DNA of 64,000 nucleotides from Limanda limanda (lineage: Eukaryota; Chordata; Actinopteri; Pleuronectiformes; Pleuronectidae). Position numbers and translations under genes: made by a program. The notes beneath the pieces were generated by a model. It ran no database searches and was not told where the DNA came from. It worked only from the letters and a program-made list of their open reading frames with translations. The stretch covers positions 16,822,199 to 16,886,198 of the forward strand of contig NC_083654.1 in NCBI RefSeq assembly GCF_963576545.1. The letters run 5' to 3'. Within the stretch, counting starts at the first letter, position 1. Every line of letters begins with the position of its first letter. This document shows, one piece after another, positions 24,701 through 33,236 of the stretch.

Positions 24701-27700
24701 TGTGTTCAGCAATAAACAAATAGAAGTTAAGACCTTTAAAACCGTTTGAGACCCTTTAAGACCATACAAAAGTAAAAAATATACTTGTATAAACTTTTAA
24801 GACTTTACAAAGGACCTGCCTTGACATGTCTTGTCTCAAAACAAACCACAAAGAAGAGGGATGGAAGTTGAGACTGGTGATAGAAATGGAAGACACAACA
24901 ACACCAGACTGAGTTAATATCATATTTCTCATAATTGTAGGTATGGTGGACTGAGAAGGACAATGATGTCGATTGAAAATACAGACGGTGACAAATTGAA
25001 GGAAAAACCTGAATAAATTTGAAGAAAATCATATCGCATGCGGACGCCTCCACACAGGTGCACTGCATGGTGCAATTAAGCAATTAAAATCCAATGACAC
25101 TGAGGCATGAAATACACAAACGCTGAAAGAACCAGTTGATTCTGGTTTTTTATATAAAAGGAAATGAGAATAAAAGATTAGAAAGAGGTTTCAATTAGGG
25201 CTGGGCGATATGGGAAAAAATGTTATCACGATATGTTTTTCCATATTGTTCGATCTCGATTCTTATCACGATATGTAGTTTTTGATCAGTTTCCTGAAGC
25301 CGTCCCTCTCCACTGGGCTCAGGGGCATCATATCTGTAGCTAAGCAATAAGTAATAGCGCTCGTTATATTTTTTCCCCGCTTCGATTGTTTTCATATGGG
25401 GCAATGGCTGCAAAACACGACTGGATGGACTGTTGTTTTGCTAACATAGCATCGCTAACGTTAGCGATGCTAACGGGAGACGTAGTGGTCTTGCCTGTCT
25501 CTTTGTTTGGTGTCGTGCAAACTTGAGTCAAACCAGAGTCAAACTCTCTGTGTAATCACTGGGATGGTGCCGTCTCAGGTGATTGAAAAGGTTTGTGGTG
25601 TTTCCCGTCCTGGCTGGTACCGACCGCCGGCATTTTGCAGACCGTCTTCGTCTGCTCCTCGTCCTTTTAGCCGTATCTAAACCACGTCCACACAACTGAC
25701 GTCGCGTTACGCTTTTTTTCGACAATGTCTTCGGTTCCGGGTGATGTAGTGATGTCGCTCTCACATTCGGCATTATTTTCGCTGTCCCCGACTTCAGTTT
25801 CACTCATTTTTTCTCCTTTTTCCAACTTCGTTCTCTCTTGTTGTCTCTCTCGCAACTGCAGCAGCTCTCACGATGGGAAGGGGGCGTGTCGTGTCCTAAC
25901 TGCAGCCGGCAGCCGGCAGACTCCGACACTGCTGTTGCGCTTACTTTTGCCACGTGAGATCGAATACATGTCACGAGGAGATAATCGAAATCGACCAAAA
26001 TTTTATCGCAATCCCGAATCGGGATCGAAAAATCGCCCAGCCCTAGTTTCAATGTCAATTTGACAAAGTCTCCTCAGCCGGCAGCTGTTTCAAAAGAAAC
26101 AGTGAATAAAGTGAAATCTGTTGATGTGATCCAACTGTGTCACGTTATCTTAGATTTGGACAAAGCACAACATTTGAAGACTAGAATTTGTCAAGATTTT
26201 CACTACGTTTGCACGGATGAGGTGATCAGTGTCAAATGGGTTTAAAAGATTCAGTTTCCATGTCTCACCTCGGGTGGAATGGAGTCCAGTCCGGCGCAGT
26301 TCTCATTGCATTTGTCGTAGACTAGCCGCAGCTTCCGGAACAGCACGGAGAGCATGCGCAGGTGCTCCTGGAGTTTCCCCAGCCGGTCCTGGTGGGTGTT
26401 GGGGTGGTACGTGACTCCATTAGGCAGCTGGGAAGTAACACAGAGGAAATGTTGGGTTCAGCAAAGAACAAGCCGACAATTTACTTAGTGTTAATAAAAA
26501 ACAGCAGTCATTGATCCCCACTGCCAGAAGCAATACAAAGACAATGCTGGTTTCTTACTGGTAAAAGTCCATTATAAAGCTCCAACTAATGTGCAATATA
26601 TACACTGTAAGTTAAACTGATAACACAGAGGTAGTTTCCTTTCTGATTAAGAATGAAAGCTGCAATACAGAAGCCGGAAAATGAAACAATCAAAAAACAA
26701 TATGATTGTGAGTCATGACAACATAATGATACTACAATTTAAACTCCCACACACAAACTTGGCACCATGAAAAGGTTAAGTGCTTCAGCTGCTGCCCTTT
26801 GTTTTCTCCAACCTTCATACTGAGGCAGCATCACAGGCGTTTAACTACAATGGGTGTAAACGAGTAACGAGATATGTTTTTATTGAGAGGATCGACGAGC
26901 CTCTGGGGCAGCACCGTCTGATTATAAACATTCTACAGCACATGAAACACGTCTGCCTTCAGGGCGAGCACAGGGAAGACACACAGACAAGGAGACAGAG
27001 GGAGGGAGACAGGGAACAAGAGATAAATGAAGAATTTTTACGAGCATAAAAAGACAAAAACAAGTCACAACAATGCAGTTTGAGGATTCTGCGGCTCAGA
27101 CGTGCTTGCTTGGTTCGTCTCAGGCTGTGATTTGAACAGGCGGGCCCAGGAGGAGCTTCTCTCAGGAGCTGGCCCGACATCCATGATAAACTCGTGCTGA
27201 CCTCGGCACTGTCAAGAGCTGAACTACATGTGAACTGCAAAACAAGCTGATATTAAAGACTCATTTCCTGAGTAAAACGCTTTAAGGGATTGCTTTTGAA
27301 GTAATTCAGCGTCTATCTGACATCACTTGATTGCAGTGAACTGAAGTACTTGGACATATTTGAGATATCACCATGACCTAATGACGACAGTGCATTGATA
27401 GTGTGCGAGACAGATTACTGTGTGGGAACCAGCCTCCTGACAAAATAACTTTCTCTGACCAAATAAAAATGTAGATATAACGTGATCCTTTATCTCCTTC
27501 TCCTCCTTTGGATTTGGGTTATAGCAGCAAAACAGAAACTGACTCTGTTGATGTGTGTTTCAAAGGCCATTTCACTCCTATCTCTTTTGGTCTGGAACTT
27601 GTGCAAACCAAAATGACAGGTGTGTAAGGTTCCTCAGACTACGCTCTAGACCAGTAGACTAAAATATAAAGAAGAGGTGGCCTTGGTCCGGATGAAACTG

Positions 27701-29389
27701 AGCCCCGGTTTGATTTGTTTGCAGTGTTGAACAAAAGAGAAGAAAAGAAGGGGAAGCCTTACTGGTGGTCTCCCCAGAAACCGAGTGGAACCAGGCTCAC
27801 AGGATTGTTTTCAGTCTTCAACCTCTGACAATTTAATGTTTGAATGAAGAGGACATTCAGTTGGCGCATTCTTGTGTGGAGTACTGGCCCCTGAAGTTAC
27901 TGGTAGTTTAAACCATAATGACATAACAGTACCAATAGAACCAGGAAAATTAACCTGTTCGTTCATTTTCTCCATTCAAATGGAGAGAGTCCTACCTGCC
28001 AAATTAAAAACATGCTTATGTCAGATGCATGTCAATCTACCAACCAATCAAAGTCAAGTATAGGTAGACACAGCCCAGGTAGGGGATGAGGACGTAGGTC
28101 ATACAAAACTCAAATGAATCTTGGTTCAGACATGTTTAAAAAGAGCTCTGGTGCAATTTGGGACAGTGGCCTAAACTGTAACCTACACCAACATCATGTT
28201 TTAACCAGTTCTTGAATTTTTTCTAAACAATTTTCTCTTTATGTCTGAGAAAATGAGACTTGCTTTAACATTGTTACTCTAAAGTAAATTCTCCACCTGC
28301 CTTAATGGTGGAGTTAAAGCTCAGCCTCAAATCTTACGGACACAGACTTTCTTCCCAGCAGAGAAGCACCGGTGTTACTGCAAATATTAACAATGGCTCT
28401 GTCTAGTTCAGAGTCCCAGTCCCACTGTGCACATTATCAGGACTCTAAAGCTGAAGCAGCTGTATGTAATGTAATTCGTGTATCATTAATTTTACTATTC
28501 ACACCAGAGCCTTTTCCTACTGTGACAAGTCCAAATGTGTTTTGTTAAAAATGCCTTTTGGGAGCCAGGATATCGACTGAGACCAAACCTTTTTCCTACA
28601 TGAATGACAATTTCGGCTTCTTTGAATTTTTAGAGTCCATTTTACTGTTTCGCTAAATTCAAACAAATGGATGCATGGTTATATCAATAAATTATAAACT
28701 TTCTACCGCCTCTTAAGGCCTCTTATATTCCCTGATTTTGTCTTTTTGAGGAAACTGAAGTTAAAATCGAGGGTTGATGAAGTTTTCGGCTGAATGCACT
28801 GAAGTCACAGCTTCCTTTTAGTATTCTGTCTGCTGCCACTGTCAGTTTAAAATCCTGCATAAAAACACATCTTTAATCTGAGAGCTATTTTGTTATTTGC
28901 AAGAAAGTGCTTTGTAGTGTTAACATCAGATCTAGTATTACTATTTTTGCATATTGCTTTATGTTTGTATGCCGAGATCATTCTTTGGCTTTTTATGATA
29001 ATATTCTGCTTTTATCTTTTATATAGATCTGTTTGATTATGCTGTATCTCAGATTTACAGTTCTTGTTTCTTCTCTGATGTTGTCCTCATGGCATTAAAT
29101 GTTTTCCAAGGGTGTTAGAACTAAGCAAAAAACATGAAAGAAGGAAAAGGGAAAACAGAAAACTGTAGAAAGACTGAAACCATGACTGAGGACAGAGAAG
29201 CAGAGCGAGACCGACCTGCATGTTCCTGAGGAGCTGGAAGATCTCCATGGTCCTGAGGACAATGTCTTGGACCGTCTCCTGGCCGATGCGACACAGCGAG
29301 GCCGTGTTGACATCACGCGCCGCTTGTGCTTGTTGCTGCTGCGGCGGCGGCTGCGTGCCAAAGGGTGCTACTAGCGGAGGGGTCGTCAT
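2212..29389 (-). CDS. med30: Mediator complex subunit 30 (MED30)
   Basis: MED30 is a metazoan Mediator subunit that links transcription factors to RNA polymerase II in the nucleus. There are four coding exons on the minus strand: 29389-29216 (58 codons from MTTPPLV), 26427-26269 (53 codons), 21030-20923 (36 codons) and 2307-2212 (31 codons plus TGA). All are joined in phase 0 by GT-AG introns, giving 178 aa, the same length as human. Visible conserved blocks are NTASLCRIGQETVQDIV and FQLLRNMQ in exon 1, LSVLFRKLRLVYDKCNENC in exon 2, EERREI in exon 3, and KQKNQQLKQIMDQLRNLIW in exon 4, a C-terminal helix likely to form a coiled coil. A short Pro/Gln-rich stretch (residues about 14-20) precedes the helical domain. 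The start is chosen by match to the MSTPPL start of mammalian MED30. Intron 3 is unusually long (18.6 kb). The next gene, SLC30A8, is on the same strand upstream, as in human. Confidence 0.95.
2405..2436. repeat. (GA)n tract
   Basis: Short interrupted (GA)n run just inside MED30 intron 3. Confidence 0.7.
3726..3757. repeat. (GA)n microsatellite
   Basis: About 15 GA units in a local GC-richer stretch (3480-3870) within MED30 intron 3. Confidence 0.85.
3922..4060 (+). repeat. degraded teleost dispersed repeat
   Basis: The stretch from CTGCAACTAATG through CATTATTGATTAATC and GTTGATTACTTTT resembles a very common teleost interspersed repeat that I recognise from its Asn/Ile-codon-like ATTGATTAATC core. 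The family name is not known to me. The copy is diverged and its ends are unclear. Confidence 0.4.
6318..6342. repeat. (CA)n microsatellite
   Basis: About 12 CA units in MED30 intron 3. Confidence 0.85.
6508..6745. repeat. purine-rich (GAGAGGA)n-like tract
   Basis: About 240 bp almost purely of A and G on the plus strand, built of imperfect GAGAGGA, GGAGGA and GAGTTGAGAGGA units. This homopurine/homopyrimidine tract accounts for the long Ser/Leu-rich minus-strand reading frames here, which I do not consider coding. Confidence 0.85.
6901..6938. repeat. (CAAA)n then (CAAC)n tetranucleotide repeat
   Basis: Six to seven CAAA units followed by CAAC units, in MED30 intron 3. Confidence 0.85.
10482..10520 (+). 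mobile_element. fragment of a teleost MITE-like element
   Basis: The terminus TCATAAACCGTACATAAAGA followed by CGTGTCTCCACTTCC is the same type of end as the element at 45704 (TCATAGACCGTAAATAAAGA). Only the terminal part is present. Confidence 0.45.
10898..11000 (-). mobile_element. L2/CR1-type LINE 3' end
   Basis: Read on the minus strand, the sequence passes through AGTGAATTTCCCCGTTGTG then a GATAAATAAAG motif and ends in a short TCTAA tandem tail (10899-10917). This matches the 3' hairpin, AATAAAG-like motif and short-repeat tail of fish L2-type LINEs, the same architecture as the intact LINE ending at 63308. It is a 5'-truncated copy whose upstream boundary is uncertain. Confidence 0.6.
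11574..11596. repeat. (GA)n microsatellite
   Basis: About ten GA units within a longer purine-rich stretch (11545-11755), which produces spurious Ser/Leu-rich reading frames on the minus strand. Confidence 0.8.
11894..11942. repeat. (CA)n microsatellite
   Basis: Two CA blocks separated by AAACACATA, in MED30 intron 3. Confidence 0.85.
13935..14313 (+). repeat. three diverged tandem copies of a 115-148 bp unit
   Basis: Three consecutive copies (about 13935-14048, 14049-14196, 14197-14313) each run through GACCTTGAACTTTGAC or similar, CCACCAAAATCTAATCAGTT, a TTGAG stretch, ATTTTAAGAA(A)TTC and GCGTTCTTAAGATAG. The copies are diverged and of unequal length. A related piece lies inverted at 48761-48810, so the unit is also dispersed. 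Confidence 0.65.
15987..16004. repeat. poly-C run
   Basis: Eighteen consecutive C, in a pyrimidine-rich stretch of MED30 intron 3. Confidence 0.9.
25196..26045. mobile_element. non-autonomous hAT DNA transposon
   Basis: The ends are perfect 14-bp terminal inverted repeats, TAGGGCTGGGCGAT at 25196-25209 and its complement at 26032-26045. They are flanked by an identical 8-bp target duplication GTTTCAAT (25188-25195 and 26046-26053), which is the diagnostic hAT signature. A subterminal motif TTATCACGATATG occurs twice (25223 and 25263). The 850-bp body keeps only a broken N-terminal BED-finger region of the transposase (25528-25855, minus strand) and lacks the catalytic core and dimerisation domain, so it would need transposase in trans. 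The exact duplication and TIRs suggest a fairly recent insertion into MED30 intron 2. Confidence 0.92.
25528..25855 (-). pseudogene. broken BED zinc-finger region of hAT transposase
   Basis: Minus-strand frame A (from 25855) reads a charged N-terminus, then SVVWTWFRYG and a TAA stop at 25667-25669, continuing as KDEEQTKTVCK in the same frame. Frame B then gives CRRSVPARTGNTTNLFNHL followed by RRHHP. Together they resemble a BED finger (VCKxC ... LxxHLxxxH) interrupted by one in-frame stop and one small deletion between the two zinc cysteines. This is what shows that the element is hAT-derived beyond its ends. The fragment is non-functional. Confidence 0.75.
26428..29215 (-). other. MED30 intron 1
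   Basis: 2.8-kb AT-rich intron. It carries the first copy of a duplicated segment (28520-28709); otherwise I see no gene or clear repeat. Confidence 0.6.
28520..28709 (+). repeat. duplicated segment, copy 1 (190 bp)
   Basis: From CTGTGACAAGTCCAAATGTG to TAAACTTTCTACCGC. This is nearly identical to 31243-31414 apart from an 18-bp stretch missing there and a few substitutions. It lies in MED30 intron 1, and copy 2 lies upstream of the gene in the same orientation. Confidence 0.9.
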
Positions 29390-29795
29390 GGAGACAGAAG
29401 GTGAATGTGAAGCGGGAGAAGGTTTAGGTCCAGGTGAAGTTCCCCGTCAGGCCATTCCACACCAGCACACCCTTTACATGCCTTGATTTGATGTTTGACA
29501 GCAGGAGAAGAGGAATATGAAGGAAAGTCAAGATGAGGAGTGAGAGAGCAGGACAAGCCGACAGTTGATGACGGAAAGTCTTGAATACTACGCTTGAGCT
29601 TCATCTAACAACCATATGTTCTTTTGCTCAAATAGATGTTAGTGTCCATTAGACATCTGACAAGAGTGAGAAGAGAGTTATGGATATTGTTTTATCCATG
29701 TTGATGGGTATAATTTCTCTTCCTGAGTGAAGGTTATGTTTTTAAACACTTGATAAAAATTATAGTGATAATTATTGTTATTGTTCCACCACCCA

Positions 29796-29905
29796 GCTCT
29801 ACTTCAAACAGCCCTAAGCCCGAGATATTTAGTTTAAAACAACATAAGAGAGAGAAAAGTGTAAAATCATCCCACTGGAGAAGTTTGAACAATAAAAATG
29901 TGGAG
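29796..29905 (+). repeat. degraded repeat, copy A
   Basis: Shares ACTTCAAACAG, GATATTTAGT, AAAGTGTAAAATC and CACTGGAGAAGTTTGAACAA with copy B at 30289-30400. This is a diverged pair of one interspersed family. Confidence 0.55.
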
Positions 29906-30288
29906 GAGGAAAGTAGGAAAAGCTGACTGCAAATAAAAAAGGTCTTGAGAACTAGATTGTTTTTATTATCAATTATTTGCCAATAATGTGTTTGATTACT
30001 CACTAAGTTGTTTATTCTGTTAAATATCAGAAAAGCGTGAAAAAGAATGTGATGTCTTCAAATCAGGGCTTGGGTGAAATAGTAAAAAATGCATCAGACG
30101 ATATTTACTTAAATAAATATTTAGTCAAGTGGAGAGACAAGTTTTTACCTTTTTATGAGCACAGAATGACAAACGTGGTACATTTTTACAAATCTGAGGT
30201 AAACCATTATGTATTATATATGTATTAAATATTATACATTACAAAATACATATTGAACTTGACATTGTTTTATCGCCTGACTCTATTT

Positions 30289-30400
30289 CAAACAGTTAAA
30301 AGTTTTTGACCAATAGTCCAGAACCCAGCCATATTTAGTGTGTGACAAAGAAAAAGGTCAAATCTTTACACTGGAGAAGTTTTAAACAATAAATACATTT
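30289..30400 (+). repeat. degraded repeat, copy B
   Basis: Shares ATTTCAAACAG, CATATTTAGTGTG and CACTGGAGAAGTTTTAAACA with copy A at 29796-29905, with insertions between the blocks. Confidence 0.55.
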
Positions 30401-30659
30401 TTACATTGTTGCTCAAACTTGTATTGAAACAATCACTTATAATAATAGTTAGAATCTGATTGAGTAAAGTTGCTCTGTGAAGACTCACTTGATATAAAAA
30501 TGTTATATTATTAAAAACACATTGAGCTGTTGTCACTGTTGTCGTTGTCAATAAAGTTCACCAACCAGGAAGTGCTTGTTAACGACCAATCAACTTAATA
30601 AAACACATGCTAACGGGACCCAGTGATGACGAAGCGACCAATGCTAACGTGTTAGCCGT

Positions 30660-31060
30660 TAGCATTAAGTTCTCCACTACACGTTGTGAAACAAAGTAAA
30701 GGAAACTTCACACGCTCCCCGGACGTGTACGTGTAACAGAAGCAGCCTCATGTTCGAATAACGGGTCCCCCCCCTCCCACCCCGACGTGGCTGTGTCACC
30801 GAGGCTAAGTGGACGGTCACACCGCACGGACACTTCGAGCTGTGTCTGTGTTCGATTCCCGCTGTGTCCGGTCGCTTCTCCCGCCCCACCTGAAGCCAAA
30901 CACCCTGAAGATTAATACATGTGTCTGAAGTGACCGGAAGCGACGTGTAACTTTACCTGTGCGCTGAGGATTCATCATCTTTGTTGACATGTCAACTTCC
31001 TCTGCTCCGCGGCCGGGATCTCAGCCCAGGAAACTATCGCGATAGTTGGGGCTCATACCG
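30660..31060 (-). promoter_or_regulatory. CpG-rich probable MED30 promoter and non-coding first exon
   Basis: This 400-bp block is much richer in G+C and CpG than its surroundings. On the minus strand GCGCACAG|GTAAAG at 30957/30956 is a strong splice donor preceded by a CpG-rich stretch. That fits a non-coding first exon of about 31030-30957 spliced to MED30 exon 1. A perfect 16-bp palindrome, AACTATCGCGATAGTT (31032-31047), sits at its upstream edge. I infer a MED30 promoter because no other minus-strand gene lies nearby; no transcript data were available. Confidence 0.5.
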
Positions 31061-31242
31061 TAAGTGCTGGAAGAGAGGTGATTCAAGATGCTGTACAGGG
31101 GACATTCAAATGACACAGAAACTAAGTTTAAAAGAAATCTATTTGAAATCATAAAGCACATGTTAAGTGAAATAAAAGATTTAAAAGAGTAGAATAAAAT
31201 AGATAAAGAGATAAAGAGGTGGGGAAATGTAGAAATAAGTTG

Positions 31243-31414
31243 CTGTGACAAGTCCAAATGTGTTTTGTTAAAAATGCCTTTTGGGAGCCAGGATACCGAC
31301 TGAGACCAAACCTTTTTCCTACATGAATGACAATTTCAGCTCCATTTTACTGTTTCGCTAAATTCAAACAAATGGATGCATGGTTATATCAATAAATTAT
31401 AAACTTTCTACCGC
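31243..31414 (+). repeat. duplicated segment, copy 2 (172 bp)
   Basis: Direct repeat of 28520-28709, lacking 18 bp in the middle (AGCTCC where copy 1 has a longer stretch). The rest is almost identical. It lies just upstream of the MED30 promoter block. Confidence 0.9.
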
Positions 31415-32783
31415 AAATAAAATAGATTGAACTGTTTAAAATAATAAAATACAAATACGGTGAGATAGTAATTTGATGAAAATTGCACTATTTTCTTCAC
31501 AAAATTGAATGGAATATCTCTTAAAAATAAATTGAAATTTGCCGGTCTCCACGTGCACATTATCCATATAACGTGTACCATCAATTTTATAATGTATACC
31601 TCATGTATACTTAAACCTCTGATTGGGATAATTCAAATATATATATGTATACACTTACATATCTTTATACCTTTATACATCTTTTTACATCTTTATTTGA
31701 TTGTACTATATATGATATACTGCTATTTAGTACACATTAGTTTATTTGTTTTAACCAATTTATATTTACATATATTTGTATAAACATGTGTGTGTATATA
31801 TAGCACATACAATTTTAACTGGTATTCATTTTGTATACCATACCTGCCTATAAACATCATTTGATATTATATAATAATATTTTAAATCGATGGCAGCATT
31901 ACGGTAAAGCAAAGTGCACTACATAATATTCCAGGCTTTCTAGGGTTACAGCGCCACATGCTGGTCTGTTCTTCTATAACAGCCTCGAAGACACATCTGC
32001 CTGCATCAGCCTTCAGGACTATTCCTGCCACTTGATTGCTTCTCATGGGTCATTATAACTATTTTAGTAAATTCAAATTCAGCCTTTTACTGTTTTCTAC
32101 TCCGTGTTGAGTTAAATCCCTCAGTGCACACATCCATCCATTACTTACACCATTCAGCACCGTGCTGGATTCTTGTGGGATCAGAGCTCAAATTAATTTA
32201 GAATCAGTCAGAAATAGAGACTGTTCAGCTGCTTGTTGAGCCTGAGCTCTGCCTCGCAGCGGAATTGGAGGCTTTATTGAAAAAGTTAAGGCTTTATTCC
32301 CTTCAGGCCTGAGTAGGTCTGAGAAGATTAGGATTAGGATTAGAATGCCTATCACCCAATTTACATTATTCATTTAAATTTGGTGTTATGTGCTGGATTT
32401 CACTTCACTTTTATCTCAAACACGTGTTGTGTAATAACGACCTGGAGTCATTTCTGTTCACTTATTCTCCCTTTCTTAAAAAGAAAAACACCTTTCCTTA
32501 CCATGCAACACTGATATGGAAAACACTGTCTCCAGTTCACTCCACTGCCCACAACTTCTTAATTGCAAAGAGAGCGCTGTTAACTTGCCAGGTTGAATGA
32601 GTGTTACTCTTACAATCCCCATCTGCTGCACCGCCAGACCAACTGAGGCGTGCCATTTGGAAATGAGTTTCTCCATAATCATCCAGCATAGTGTGTTTTA
32701 ATTTGGACACGGGAGCAGTGGTGGCGAGCGGGTGGAGGCAGGTGGAGGGATGTGTTCCCTGCTCTTCTGCTGAATTATACATT

Positions 32784-33110
32784 ACCTCCACCAAGAAGAT
32801 TCTGTTTTCATCTGCGTTTATTTGCCTGTTTGTTAGTTGGACAAAATGGATGAGATGAGGTGAAAGGAGGTGGTGTGTGTCAGGAAAAGACTCAATTTCT
32901 TTGTGGATCTGGATCCAGGAACATTGTGAGATAAGGCGTTTTTTTAACATTTTCATGATGATTCATGGATCTTGTTTTTTATGACCAGGCATATTCAGGA
33001 AAGAGATGTGTATGAGTGTGTGTGTGTGATTTGGTGCAGAGCAAAATAAAAATCTGGATATAGTTGAGTTTGATGTGGTTTCACAAGGGACTGTTGGGCC
33101 TTGGCAGATC
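32784..33110 (+). repeat. dispersed repeat with inverted ends
   Basis: Starts ACCTCCACCAAG and ends CTTGGCAGATCT, an imperfect 12-bp inverted pair. Internal landmarks GTTTGTTAGTTGGAC, GGATCTGGATCCAGGAA, GAGATAAGGCGTTTTTTTAA and TTCATGGATCTTG match a repeat I recognise as very widespread in fish (and other marine animal) genomes. I do not know its formal class. A MITE is possible from the ends. Confidence 0.6.
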
Positions 33111-33198
33111 TATTTAGAAATATTTTTTAAATAATTTCCTTGTATCCATGGAAAAGTTTTGGAAATACAAACACAGGTGTGTGAATGTGTTTGTGATT

Positions 33199-33202
<4 letters not shown>

Positions 33203-33233
<31 letters not shown>
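33203..33233. repeat. (GT)n microsatellite
   Basis: About 15 GT units in the MED30-SLC30A8 interval. Confidence 0.85.

Positions 33234-33236
<3 letters not shown>

Larger units (their letters stand above)
21031..26268 (-). other. MED30 intron 2
   Basis: 5.2-kb intron. It contains a complete hAT element (25196-26045), a purine-rich stretch (22400-23340) and a non-repetitive block at 23340-23640 with TAATTAG, two CCAAT-type motifs and CACCTG, which could be a regulatory element. I see no nested exon. Confidence 0.6.
29390..30659 (-). other. MED30 5' region
   Basis: AT-rich sequence between the MED30 start codon and the CpG-rich block at 30660. The 60-100 bp next to the ATG may be 5' UTR. A splice from a distal first exon ending at 30957 is possible but the acceptor is not certain. 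It contains two related degraded repeat pieces (29796-29905 and 30289-30400). Confidence 0.4.

Noticed and set aside
32325..32346. interstitial telomere repeat
   Set aside because: The short GATTAGGATTAGGATTAG run is not TTAGGG and has only three units.
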